Source: Rhodococcus rhodochrous
GTDB taxonomy: Bacteria; Actinomycetota; Actinomycetes; Mycobacteriales; Mycobacteriaceae
Length of the DNA stretch: 64,000 nucleotides
Assembly (NCBI RefSeq): GCF_014854695.1
Contig: NZ_CP027557.1
Coordinates: forward strand, 5,062,891 to 5,126,890
Reading direction: 5' to 3'
The number at the start of each line of letters is the position of its first letter. The first letter of the stretch is position 1. A program made the position numbers and the translations under genes. Positions 14,937 through 23,212 of this stretch are shown piece by piece. Below the pieces are notes generated by a model. That model searched no databases and was not told where the DNA came from. It saw only the letters and a program-made list of their open reading frames with translations.

Positions 14937-16607
14937 ATGAGCGCGTCGTACAACGCCCGGGCCTACCGGGAGTACTTCGAGAACGACTTCACGTATCTCA
15001 ACGGCTTCCGGCGCAACCTGGGACGGTACGGGAACCGCGTTGCCATCACCGATCCCGACACGGGAACTCGGCTGACCTACGCCGAACTCGGCGAGCGCGT
15101 CGACCGAGTCGCCACGGGTCTGGCCGATGCGGGTGTGCAGGCAGGGGATGTCGTCGCCTATCAGCTGTTCAACAGCGTCGAGTTCGCCGAACTGTATCTC
15201 GCCACCCAGGCCGTCGGCGCGGTGGGTTCGCCGATCAACTTCCGGCTCGCCTCCGGCGAAACATCGTTCATCCTCGACAAGTCCGCACCCACGGTCTTCG
15301 TCTACGACACCGAGCTCACTCCCATGGTGACGGAGGCGCTGGAACGCTCGGCGCACACACCGAAGGTGATCGTCGCGGTGGGCGCCGGCGATCCGGTCTC
15401 CGTTCCCGGCGCCACCGTTGTGCGGTACCGGCACCTGGCGGCCGATCGGGTCGCGCTCCCGCCGCTGCACCGGACGGTGTGGGACGAGACCACTCGCCTC
15501 TACACCTCGGGCACCACCGGTATGCCGAAGGGTGTGCCGCTCAACAGCATGATCGAGATCTTCAGCGCGCACGACGTCATCATGCATTTCCCGCTCAGCC
15601 CTGAGGACAAGACGCTCAACATGACGCCGTGGTTCCACCGCGGCGGCCTGTACTCCGGAGGGCCCAATCCGGTCTTCTACATCGGCGGAGAAGTGGTGCC
15701 GCTGCGCACCTTCGACGCCGACCGCGTCCTCGACCTCGTCGCCGAGCACGGCCTCACCTTCCTCATCGGAGCACCCACCAACCTCGCGATGCTCGCCGCC
15801 GCACAGGAGGCCCGTCCGCGCGACCTGTCGTCGCTGCGCGGAATCGTCACAATGGGTGCGCCGCTCGAACGCGAAGCGGCACTGCGATACCAGCAGGTCC
15901 TCAACCCGCGGATCTTCAACGGCTACGGCAGCACCGAAGGGTTCTGGAACACCTTTCTGCGCCCCACCGATCTGCCCGAACATGCCGGCACCGCGGGTCG
16001 GGCCTGCACCGACGACGACGTGCGCGTGGTCCACATCTACGAGGACCGACTCGCCCACCACGACGACGTCGTCGCCAAGGACGACGAAGAGGTCGGAGAA
16101 GTGATCGTCCGCTCCCCCAAGGGTTCGAACGCCTACTTCGACTCCCCCGACCAGGAGAAGGCCAAGTTCAACAACGGGTGGCTGCACATCGGCGACCTCG
16201 CCACGTGGGACGCCGGAGAGTTCGTCACCATCGTCGGACGCAAGGACGACATGCTCGTCTGCGGTGGTGAGAACGTCCATCCGGTGCAGGTCGAGGAAGC
16301 GCTCAACTCGCATCCGGGTGTGTCCGACTGCCTCGTCGTCGGCGTACCCGACGACCGGTGGGGACGCATCGTCGTCGCGTACATCGTCGCCGGCAGCCCG
16401 GACGTCACGGCGGACGTCCTCGACGCGCATTGTCGCGATCACCCGCTGCTGTCGACCTTCAAGCGACCGCGGGCATATCGCTTCGTCGAGTCACTGCCGG
16501 TCTCGGCCACCGGAAAGAAACTGCACTACAAGGCAACCCGAACAGCAGCCGACGAATTCGCCGCAGGGTTGTTCACCGCACCCACCGACTCGAGGATCAC
16601 ACGATGA
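14937..16607 (+). CDS. aliA: Cyclohexanecarboxylate-CoA ligase (AliA), AMP-forming
   Basis: 556 aa, ANL superfamily. The ATP/AMP signature is LYTSGTTGMPKGVP at about 187-200; the later motifs are NGYGSTEGFWN, WLHIGDLATWDAGEFVTIVGRKDDM (D-x-G and hinge Arg), and the catalytic Lys in SATGKKLHYK near the C-terminus. It activates an acid to its CoA thioester, in this context the alicyclic acid at the head of the pathway. Ribosome site CAGGGGAG before ATG 14937. Stop overlaps the aliB start (ATGA). Substrate is inferred from the operon. Confidence 0.85.
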   Translation: MSASYNARAYREYFENDFTYLNGFRRNLGRYGNRVAITDPDTGTRLTYAELGERVDRVATGLADAGVQAGDVVAYQLFNSVEFAELYLATQAVGAVGSPINFRLASGETSFILDKSAPTVFVYDTELTPMVTEALERSAHTPKVIVAVGAGDPVSVPGATVVRYRHLAADRVALPPLHRTVWDETTRLYTSGTTGMPKGVPLNSMIEIFSAHDVIMHFPLSPEDKTLNMTPWFHRGGLYSGGPNPVFYIGGEVVPLRTFDADRVLDLVAEHGLTFLIGAPTNLAMLAAAQEARPRDLSSLRGIVTMGAPLEREAALRYQQVLNPRIFNGYGSTEGFWNTFLRPTDLPEHAGTAGRACTDDDVRVVHIYEDRLAHHDDVVAKDDEEVGEVIVRSPKGSNAYFDSPDQEKAKFNNGWLHIGDLATWDAGEFVTIVGRKDDMLVCGGENVHPVQVEEALNSHPGVSDCLVVGVPDDRWGRIVVAYIVAGSPDVTADVLDAHCRDHPLLSTFKRPRAYRFVESLPVSATGKKLHYKATRTAADEFAAGLFTAPTDSRITR

Positions 16608-17752
16608 ACGCACGCCTCGAATACGAGACCGAGCACCAGCAGTTCCGGGAGGTCGCTCGCGACTTCGTCCGCGACAAGATCACACCCGTGCACGAGGACT
16701 GGGAGCACGCGAGCTGCCTCGACCGGTCGTTGTTCACCGAAGCCGGTAAGCTCGGACTGCTCGCCTTCTCCGTCGACGAGAAGTACGGCGGTCCCGGCGT
16801 CGACGACTTCCGCTACAACGCCATCCTCATCGAGGAGGTCAACCGAGCGGGCAACGCCGCGGCCGGTATCGCGTTCTCCCTGCAGAACGACGTGGTGCTG
16901 CCCTACCTGACCGAGTTGACCACCGACGAACAGAAGGCACGGTGGCTGCCCGGCGTCGTCAGTGGCGAGACCGTGCTGGGCATCGCCATGACCGAACCCG
17001 GCACCGGCAGCGACCTCACCGGTATCCGCACCTCCGCGGTGCGCGACGGCGATCACTACGTCGTCAACGGAGCCAAGACGTTCATCTCCAACGGTCAGAA
17101 CGGCGACCTGTTCGTCGTCGCGACCCGCACCTCCGACGACCCGCACAAGGGATTGACGCTGCTGGTCGTCGAGGCCGACACCCCCGGCTTCTCCCGCGGA
17201 CGCAATCTCGAGAAGATCGGTCTGCACGCCCAGGACACCAGCGAGCTGACGTTCACCGACATGCGGGTGCCGGTCGCGAACCGTCTCGGCGACGAAGGCC
17301 GCGGCTTCTACCAACTGGTGCACAACCTCCCGCAGGAACGGTTGTCGCTGTCCATCGGTGCGGTCGCCGCCGCCGAGGGCGTCCTCGCGCAGACCCTCGA
17401 CTACGTCCGCGAGCGGAAGGCGTTCGGGAAGCCGGTGTCGAGCTTCCAGAACACCCAGTTCGTGCTCGCCGAGCTGGCCACCGAGCTCGACATCGCCCGC
17501 ACCTACCTCGACGACTGCATCGCCGAGCACGTCGCCGGGCAGCTCACCGCCGCCCGCGCCGCCCGTCTGAAGTGGTGGGCCACCGAACTGCAGGTGCGTG
17601 TCGCCGACCGGTGCCTGCAACTGCACGGCGGCTACGGCTACATGCGCGAATACGGCGTCGCACGCGCTTTCGTCGACGCCCGCATCCAGACGATCTACGG
17701 CGGAACCACCGAGATCATGAAGACGATCGTCGCGAAGGATCTCGGGATCTGA
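16604..17752 (+). CDS. aliB: Cyclohexanecarboxyl-CoA dehydrogenase (AliB), ACAD family
   Basis: 382 aa, full-length acyl-CoA dehydrogenase. FAD and substrate segments: GIAMTEPGTGSDLTGI and FISNGQNGDLFVV; C-terminal part LQLHGGYGYMREYGVARAFVDARI. At the site where most family members carry the catalytic Glu (Y-E-G-T) this protein has Y-G-G-T (365-368), and an Asp lies at residue 96 in FSLQND. A displaced acidic base is known in some alicyclic acyl-CoA dehydrogenases, so this fits the assigned role of making cyclohex-1-ene-1-carboxyl-CoA. Position in the operon supports it. The hydratase for the next step (BadK) is not in the window. Confidence 0.85.
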   Translation: MNARLEYETEHQQFREVARDFVRDKITPVHEDWEHASCLDRSLFTEAGKLGLLAFSVDEKYGGPGVDDFRYNAILIEEVNRAGNAAAGIAFSLQNDVVLPYLTELTTDEQKARWLPGVVSGETVLGIAMTEPGTGSDLTGIRTSAVRDGDHYVVNGAKTFISNGQNGDLFVVATRTSDDPHKGLTLLVVEADTPGFSRGRNLEKIGLHAQDTSELTFTDMRVPVANRLGDEGRGFYQLVHNLPQERLSLSIGAVAAAEGVLAQTLDYVRERKAFGKPVSSFQNTQFVLAELATELDIARTYLDDCIAEHVAGQLTAARAARLKWWATELQVRVADRCLQLHGGYGYMREYGVARAFVDARIQTIYGGTTEIMKTIVAKDLGI

Positions 17753-17830
17753 CGACCGTCCCAGCTGCACGATTCACACCGCTGAGCACTCGGTACTGTG
17801 AATCGGACCGAAAAGCGACGAGGAGCCCCT

Positions 17831-18493
17831 ATGACCACCGACCACGATGCACTTCCCGTGGAAGAGGCCGTGCGGGCAGTTCGTACCAGTTCCCGCCGCA
17901 AGCAGGTCCTCGACGCCGCCGTGCAGGTCATGCAGCGCACCGGTTTCCACCAGATGTCGATGCAGGCGCTGGCCGACGAGGCCGGTGTCAGCGTCGGACT
18001 GATCTACAAGTACTTCGGCGGCAAGGAGGAAATCCTCCTCGCCACCATCGTCTCGATCCTCGACACCTTCCGCGACCAGATCGAACCTGCGATGGAGGCC
18101 GCCGGCGACGACCCGGTCGAACGGCTCGCCGCCGGCATCCGCCGCTACATCGAGATCGTCGACGAGAACCTCGATGCCACCGTCCTCACCTACCGGGAGA
18201 GCCGCACGCTCGACGCTGCAGGTCGCGCCCGGATCAAGGAACTGGAGGTCGAGACGTCGGCGCCGCTGCGCTCCGCCCTCGACGACGGCATCGCCGCCGG
18301 AATCATGGAGCCCATCGACGTCGATCTGATGGTGTTCGACATCTTGCTCCTCGCCCACGGGTGGGCGCTCAAGCACTGGCACTTCGGAGCCATCTACACC
18401 CTCGACGACTACATCCGGCTCCAGACCCGGCTGGTGCTCAACACGACCCTGAAAGCGGCGCGGCGCGGGGAGTACGCGCACTTCCTCCGGTAA
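17831..18493 (+). CDS. TetR regulator of the bad/ali operon
   Basis: 220 aa. HTH at about 20-65: SSRRKQVLDAAVQVMQRTGF, then MSMQALADEAGVSVGLIYKYFGGKEEIL. The ligand domain resembles TetR_C regulators of acyl-CoA genes (helices around IRRYIEIVDENLDATVLTYRESRTL and LLLAHGWALKHWHF). ATG 17831 has GACGAGGAGC before it. It lies 78 bases after aliB on the same strand and is probably transcribed with it. Binding to the palindromes at 13283-13317, released by an alicyclic acyl-CoA, is the likely mode; this is inference. Confidence 0.85.
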   Translation: MTTDHDALPVEEAVRAVRTSSRRKQVLDAAVQVMQRTGFHQMSMQALADEAGVSVGLIYKYFGGKEEILLATIVSILDTFRDQIEPAMEAAGDDPVERLAAGIRRYIEIVDENLDATVLTYRESRTLDAAGRARIKELEVETSAPLRSALDDGIAAGIMEPIDVDLMVFDILLLAHGWALKHWHFGAIYTLDDYIRLQTRLVLNTTLKAARRGEYAHFLR

Positions 18494-18516
18494 TCACCAC
18501 CCTCGACCGCGGACAG

Positions 18517-18570
18517 CGGAGCGCGAAATGGTCACAGATGCGCGTTATTGCGCGCTCCGATGACCGATTC
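18517..18570. repeat. 54-bp palindromic repeat, copy A
   Basis: CGGAGCGCG ... CGCGCTCCG with a second, interleaved pair GGTCA ... TGACC. It is 44/54 identical to copy B at 59921-59974. It sits at the junction of the convergent tetR and eutC genes and reaches over the last codons of eutC. Function unknown; a bidirectional terminator or a REP-like element is possible. Confidence 0.8.
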
Positions 18571-19312
18571 CCGCTCCGTTGTCGGGGTCGGTGAGTGCGG
18601 GGTCCCGCGAGGTGTCCTTCAACGCGACCCCCGACGCACCCAACTGTCGCGCGCCGTTCACGAGGGCCGCGACGACGCGCGCCGCGTGGTCGTAGGTCAT
18701 CCCGCCGGGCGGGTGGATGTTCGACACGCAGTTGCGTTCGGCGTCACTGCGTCCCGGCCTCGGGTGGTGCGTCAGGTACACGCCGACGCTGTCGGCCACC
18801 GAGAGGCCGGGGCGTTCGCCGATGATCACGAGCATCGTCGTGACGCCGAGTCGTTCACCGATATGGTCTCCCAGCGCGACACGCGCCTGCGTCGCGATGA
18901 CCGGCGGCGCCACCGTCAGCCCCGGCAGGGCAGCGACGATCGCCGCGAGCAGATCGGGTCCGTGGGCGTCGAGAGCAGTGGACGACAACCCGTCGCACAG
19001 CGCGATGCCGAGGTCGGCGTCCGTTCGTGGCAGCGCGGTTCCCTCGGCGAGTTGCCGGCCGAGGTCGGGGCGCCGCAGATACGTACTGCGATCCTGCGCT
19101 GCGCTTTCCACGACGAGCGGATCACCGAGTCCGAGTTCTTTCGTCCGCCGCACCATCGCGGGCACGTCGAGCGGGACGTGCACGGCGTCGCGCGCCTCGG
19201 CATGGGCCGTCACGAATTCCAGATGACGGCGTGTCGGGATGCTGTTCCCGGTACGGCCCAGTCCGATCCGGGCCTGGGTGTGCCGACGCAGTTCATCCCA
19301 CAGGTCGCTCAC
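18545..19312 (-). CDS. eutC: Ethanolamine ammonia-lyase small subunit (EutC)
   Basis: 255 aa. EutC marks: DLWDELRRHTQARIGLGRTGNSIPTRRHLEF at the front, DLGIALCDGLSSTALDAHG, VGLGDHIGERL-like (ALGDHIGERLGVTTMLVIIGERPGL) and RNCVSNIHPPGGMTYDHAA near the end with the conserved Cys-containing R-N-C-x-S-N-I. With EutB it binds adenosylcobalamin and converts ethanolamine to acetaldehyde and ammonia. GTG 19312 overlaps the eutB stop by 4 bases (GTGA). The last eight or so codons lie within the dispersed repeat at 18517-18570, so the C-terminus may have been altered by its insertion. Confidence 0.95.
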   Translation of the reverse strand: MSDLWDELRRHTQARIGLGRTGNSIPTRRHLEFVTAHAEARDAVHVPLDVPAMVRRTKELGLGDPLVVESAAQDRSTYLRRPDLGRQLAEGTALPRTDADLGIALCDGLSSTALDAHGPDLLAAIVAALPGLTVAPPVIATQARVALGDHIGERLGVTTMLVIIGERPGLSVADSVGVYLTHHPRPGRSDAERNCVSNIHPPGGMTYDHAARVVAALVNGARQLGASGVALKDTSRDPALTDPDNGAGIGHRSAQ

Positions 19313-20721
19313 AGGGCACCTCCGAGCGCGCGCAGCGGGGACGTGCCGATGTCCACCGGCAGGATGCGACCGACGTCGTCCGCCATGCCCTGCCTGCGTA
19401 GCCAGTCCTCGAATTCCGGTGCCGGCCGCAGATCGGCGGCCTCCCGCACGTACAGCACGTCGTGGAACGACAGCGACTGGTAGCCGAGCATCACGTCGTC
19501 GGCGCCGGGCACGGTGATGACGAAAGCTGTTCCGGCAACGGCCAACAGGGTCAGCAGGGTGTCCATGTCGTCCTGGTCGGCCTCGGCATGGTTGGTGTAG
19601 CAGACGTCCACACCCATCGGCAGGCCGAGAAGTTTGCCGCAGAACTGGTCTTCGAGACCCGCACGGATGATCTGCTTGCCGTCGTACAGGTATTCCGGTC
19701 CGATGAATCCCACGACCGTGTTGACGAGCAGCGGATGGAACTTGCGCGCAACGGCATACGCACGCGCTTCGAGCGTCTGCTGATCCACCGGTCTGCCTCC
19801 GGTTCCGACATGGGTTCCCGATGACAACGCCGAGCCCTGCCCGGTCTCGAAGTACATGACGTTGCTGCCGACGGTCCCCCGTCGCAGCGACCTGCCGGCC
19901 TCGTTGCCCTCCCGCAGCACTGCGAGGTCCACCCCGAAGCTGCGGTTGGCACCCTCGGTGCCCGCGACGGACTGGAACACCAGGTCGACGGGTGCGTCCT
20001 TCTCGATCAGATCGATGGTGGTGGTGACGTGGGTGAGCACGCACGATTGCGTGGGGATCTCGAATCGCTGCCGGATCTCGTCGAGCAGGTGCAGCAGGTC
20101 GGACACGGCGTGCGGTGAGTCGCTCGCCGGATTGATGCCGACCACCGCGTCGCCGCATCCCATCAGCAGACCGTCGAGGACGGACGCGGCGACCCCACGC
20201 GGATCGTCGACGGGATGGTTCGGTTGCAGGCGTGTCGCGAGCCGGCCGGGCAATCCGATGGTCGTGCGGAACGCACTGGTCACGGTCGCGGCACGGGAGA
20301 CCGCGATGAGGTCCTGGTTGCGCATGATCTTGCTGGTCGCCGCGACCATCTCCGGGGTGAGTCCCGGCGCGAGTGCTGCGAGCACGTCGGCGGAGTCCGG
20401 TCGGGCCGCGACCTCCAGGAGGTGGTCGCGCAGTTCCCCGACGGTCATGTGCGAGACCGGCGCGAAGGCCGTCGCGTCGTGGGTGTCGACGATCAGCCTG
20501 GTGACCTCGTCGGTCTCGTACGGGACGACCGCCTCGGTGAGGAAGGCGGTCAGCGGGAGGTCGGCGAGAGTCAGCTGTGCCGCGGCGCGTTCGGCATCCG
20601 AGGTGGCCGCGCAGCCCGCGAGTTCATCGCCCGAGCGGCGCGGGGATGCTTTGCCGAGCAGGTCGACGAGGCCGTCGAACTCGTAACCGGTTCCGCCGAG
20701 CTGTTGTCGGTAGATCGTCAT
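19309..20721 (-). CDS. eutB: Ethanolamine ammonia-lyase large subunit (EutB)
   Basis: 470 aa, the normal EutB length. TIM-barrel catalytic chain: KIMRNQDLIAVSRA, GRLATRLQPNHPVDDPRGVAASVLDGLLMGCGDAVVGINPASD (read in parts), LVFQSVAGTEGANRSFGVDLAVLRE, MYFETGQGSALSSG and GVDVCYTNHAEADQDDMD. It makes the B12-dependent ethanolamine ammonia-lyase with EutC. No microcompartment genes, acetaldehyde dehydrogenase or permease are present, so the enzyme probably works free in the cytoplasm for nitrogen or carbon supply. Start 20721 has GGGAGGCCTCG. No cobalamin riboswitch could be recognised in the 119 bases upstream. Confidence 0.96.
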   Translation of the reverse strand: MTIYRQQLGGTGYEFDGLVDLLGKASPRRSGDELAGCAATSDAERAAAQLTLADLPLTAFLTEAVVPYETDEVTRLIVDTHDATAFAPVSHMTVGELRDHLLEVAARPDSADVLAALAPGLTPEMVAATSKIMRNQDLIAVSRAATVTSAFRTTIGLPGRLATRLQPNHPVDDPRGVAASVLDGLLMGCGDAVVGINPASDSPHAVSDLLHLLDEIRQRFEIPTQSCVLTHVTTTIDLIEKDAPVDLVFQSVAGTEGANRSFGVDLAVLREGNEAGRSLRRGTVGSNVMYFETGQGSALSSGTHVGTGGRPVDQQTLEARAYAVARKFHPLLVNTVVGFIGPEYLYDGKQIIRAGLEDQFCGKLLGLPMGVDVCYTNHAEADQDDMDTLLTLLAVAGTAFVITVPGADDVMLGYQSLSFHDVLYVREAADLRPAPEFEDWLRRQGMADDVGRILPVDIGTSPLRALGGAL

Positions 20722-20764
20722 CGAGGCCTCCCGCGCAGGACCGGTTCGACGGATGTGAGCACGC

Positions 20765-20790
20765 AGTGGAGTGCAGCATTCCACTTTTTC
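20765..20790. terminator. Hairpin with T-run upstream of eutB
   Basis: AGTGGAGTGC (20765-20774) and GCATTCCACT (20776-20785) form an inverted repeat with one G-T mismatch, tight at the centre, followed on the + strand by TTTTT. The genes on both sides run leftward, so the T-run is on the wrong side for them. It may be a bidirectional stop separating the SGNH gene from eutB. Confidence 0.4.
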
Positions 20791-20840
20791 GCCGTCGTGT
20801 CCGGCGAGTGTCGCGACGAAACGCCGCTGGTCGTCGGTTT

Positions 20841-21707
20841 CTAGCCCCGCTGGTACCAGACGTTCGTCACCCGCTGCGCCATGTGCCGCATCCCCGCGGC
20901 GGTGGGATGCAGCGCCTTCGCCAGCGACAGCGACTGCCGTCCTTCGTAGAAGCGCTGCTCGGAGGGCGCACACGCGTCGTGTCCTTCCGATCCGGCCATG
21001 ACGTCGACGAACTCGGCACCGGCCTCGCCGGCGGACCGGGCGAGCACTCGGTTCATCCGCACGAAGAAGTTCGTCACGAAGGAGGCGTCGGCATCGCTGG
21101 TGGGGATGTTGGGCCAGCAACCCCGGTTGCCGAAGACGCCACCGTGCCCGACCAGCAGGACCCGTGCGCGCGGTGCGCGTTGCTGGACGGCTGTGAGTGT
21201 CGCGGTGACCTTCGGTCCGAGCGCGCTCAGGGCGGCGTCCATGCGCGACGTGGTGCCCGGATCGGTGCGGCAGTGCGCGTCGCCGCCCGGAAGCTCGGTG
21301 TAGCAGGCCGAGACGAGCCCCGCCCAGCCGACATCGTTGCCGCCGATGCTCAGCGTGACGAGATTCGTGTCCGGAGTGAGCGAATCGATCTGCGGCGGGA
21401 CCGATCCGGTCGACGTCTGCTGCGGGACGGACGTGATGTGCTCGGTGCGTGCTCCCGAACACGCGACGTTGACGATACTGACGGTCTGCAGCGAACCCGC
21501 GACGAGGTTCGGATATCCCGCATCCGCGCGGGCACATCCGCTGAGCATCGCCGCTGCGTCGAGGTAGGGTCCGGCGGCACGCGAGTCGCCGAGCGCGACG
21601 TATCGGATGCCCTGCTCGCTACCCGGGTCGCTCATCGCGGACACCGGCCACACCATCGATGCAGCTGCCATGCCGGCGACGATCCCGGCTCGCACAATCG
21701 TCTTCAT
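20841..21707 (-). CDS. Secreted SGNH/GDSL hydrolase
   Basis: 288 aa. Signal peptide MKTIVRAGIVAGMAAASMVWPVSAMS. Block I is YVALGDSRAAGPY (catalytic Ser in G-D-S), block III is LVTLSIGGNDVGWAG (Asn of the oxyanion hole), and block V is ALHPTAAGMRHMA, with the catalytic His; several Cys (SGC, VACSG, SACY, GCWP, DACA) suggest disulfides, as in secreted actinobacterial lipases and acyltransferases. Probably an exported esterase or lipase. ATG 21707 follows GGAGGGTCTGG; a longer version would add a basic tail before the signal peptide. Confidence 0.9.
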   Translation of the reverse strand: MKTIVRAGIVAGMAAASMVWPVSAMSDPGSEQGIRYVALGDSRAAGPYLDAAAMLSGCARADAGYPNLVAGSLQTVSIVNVACSGARTEHITSVPQQTSTGSVPPQIDSLTPDTNLVTLSIGGNDVGWAGLVSACYTELPGGDAHCRTDPGTTSRMDAALSALGPKVTATLTAVQQRAPRARVLLVGHGGVFGNRGCWPNIPTSDADASFVTNFFVRMNRVLARSAGEAGAEFVDVMAGSEGHDACAPSEQRFYEGRQSLSLAKALHPTAAGMRHMAQRVTNVWYQRG

Positions 21708-21865
21708 CCAGACCCTCCGGCAGCGTGGTTCTCCCGGGCATGAGATCGGCACGAATTACAAACGCGTTACGAGCATCGGGTGAAGATCACGGATGAAGCC
21801 CGGATGCCCGTCCTCCCACCAGCGCATTTTGTTTACTCCCCCCTTCGAACGGCTACCGTCGACCT

Positions 21866-23206
21866 GTGACCGTCCACAAAGTTCTCGACGGCCGCTACGA
21901 GCTGAGCGGTCTGCTCGGCGTGGGCGGCAGCGGCGAGATCCACGACGGTTGGGACACCCGCCTCCACCGGCCCGTCGCCGTCAAACTGCTCGGACGGGAG
22001 GTGGGTAGCAGACCGGACGTACGACGTCGTTTCGAAGTCGAGGCCCGGGCCGCCGCGGCCCTGAACCACCCTCGCATCGTCGCCGTGTACGACACGGGTG
22101 AACACGACGGACGTCCCTACATCGTTATGGAACGGCTTCCCGGGCGGACCCTCGCCGACGACATCGCCCGCGGACCCCTACCCGACGATCGGGTGCGCAC
22201 GGTGCTCGCCGGAATTCTCGAGGCACTCGTCGCCGCGCACGGTGCGGGGATCCTTCACCGGGACATCAAACCGGCGAACGTGCTCGTCGCGGAGAACGGT
22301 GAGATCAAGGTCGCCGACTTCGGTATCGCGAAGAGCGTCGGCGACGACCTCACCCGCACCGGTGAACTCGTGGGGACCGTCGCCTATCTGAGCCCGGACC
22401 GCATCACCGGACACCCCGCGTCCGTTACGGACGATCTGTACGCGGTCGGGATCGTCGGCTACGAGTCCCTGTGCGGGCGGAGGCCGTTCGCCGAGGACAA
22501 CATCCTCGCGCTGGCACGGGCCATCACGCACGACCGGCCGCAGCCGCTCACCGAACTCCGACCGGACGCCCATCCTGGGCTCGTCGCAGTGATCGAGCGG
22601 GCCATGGCACGAGAGCCTTCCGACCGGTTCCGCAGTGCGCACGAGATGCTCTCGGCATTGCAGAACTCCGACGGATACCGCACTGCGACGACCCGGCTGC
22701 CGGCAGGTATGGCTGTCGACCCGACGACCACCGTAGGCACGGACCGTTCCCGTGGAGTTCTTGTCGCGGCGGGTCTGACGCTGGTCGGAGCGCTCGCCGT
22801 GGGCGGTCTCGCGCTCGGATTCGGGCGGGGCGACTCCCCGCCGGCGGCCACACCGGAGACCCGGACGCCGGGCACGTCCGCAGCGACGCCCGAACGGGTA
22901 CCGGCCACCACCGAGCTCCCTGTGACTCCCGAATCCACGGTCGTCCCGGCTCGCACAGCGGACGAAACCCCCGTGGTTCCGCCCGTCGTACCCGCTCCGG
23001 AGACCGTTCCTGTCGCACCGCCGGCGGATGCCGGGCCCACGAGGTCCGAATCCGAGTCCCGTGGGAACAGCGGACCCGGCAACAACAACGGGAATGGCAA
23101 CGGCAACGGCGGTGATGGAAATGGGAACAACGGCAACGGGAACAACGGTCGCGGCAACGGCAACAATGGCAACAGCGGCCGCGGCAACGGCAACGGCAAC
23201 GGGTGA
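21866..23206 (+). CDS. Serine/threonine protein kinase (Pkn type) with NG-rich tail
   Basis: 446 aa. Kinase domain about 8-265: glycine loop LLGVGGSGEIHDGWD, VAVKLL (Lys40), HRDIKPANVLV (131-141), DFGIAKS, and the activation/APE-region substitute GTVAYLSPDRI. A membrane helix follows (GVLVAAGLTLVGALAVGGLALGF, read about 298-320). The outside part is Pro/Thr/Glu-rich and ends in a roughly 45-residue run of Gly and Asn (402-446), with no PASTA or other sensor domain. The GTG start follows a weak ribosome site. It probably phosphorylates envelope or regulatory proteins; the partner phosphatase is not nearby. Confidence 0.92.
   Translation: MTVHKVLDGRYELSGLLGVGGSGEIHDGWDTRLHRPVAVKLLGREVGSRPDVRRRFEVEARAAAALNHPRIVAVYDTGEHDGRPYIVMERLPGRTLADDIARGPLPDDRVRTVLAGILEALVAAHGAGILHRDIKPANVLVAENGEIKVADFGIAKSVGDDLTRTGELVGTVAYLSPDRITGHPASVTDDLYAVGIVGYESLCGRRPFAEDNILALARAITHDRPQPLTELRPDAHPGLVAVIERAMAREPSDRFRSAHEMLSALQNSDGYRTATTRLPAGMAVDPTTTVGTDRSRGVLVAAGLTLVGALAVGGLALGFGRGDSPPAATPETRTPGTSAATPERVPATTELPVTPESTVVPARTADETPVVPPVVPAPETVPVAPPADAGPTRSESESRGNSGPGNNNGNGNGNGGDGNGNNGNGNNGRGNGNNGNSGRGNGNGNG
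23071..23200 (+). repeat. Low-complexity GGCAAC repeat inside kinase gene
   Basis: The 3' end of the kinase gene is an imperfect run of GGCAAC/GGGAAC/GGCAAT hexamers encoding (GN)n with occasional Ser, Arg and Asp. The units vary in synonymous codons, so the run is old or selected, yet it is still a likely spot for length change by slippage. Confidence 0.85.
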
Positions 23207-23212
23207 GGTCGC

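Noticed and set aside
14622-16442. 606-aa open frame on the minus strand opposite aliA
   Set aside because: It is the complement of a real ANL-family gene; the reading frame is open only because of the GC-rich codon use, and the translation has no recognisable domain.
16526-17770. 414-aa minus-strand frame opposite aliB
   Set aside because: Antisense shadow of a full-length acyl-CoA dehydrogenase.
20722-20840. Cobalamin riboswitch before eutB
   Set aside because: Only 119 bases are available, and no B12-box-like conserved sequence was found.
23071-23200. CRISPR-like or satellite array
   Set aside because: The repeats are hexameric, in frame and encode Gly-Asn; there are no spacers.
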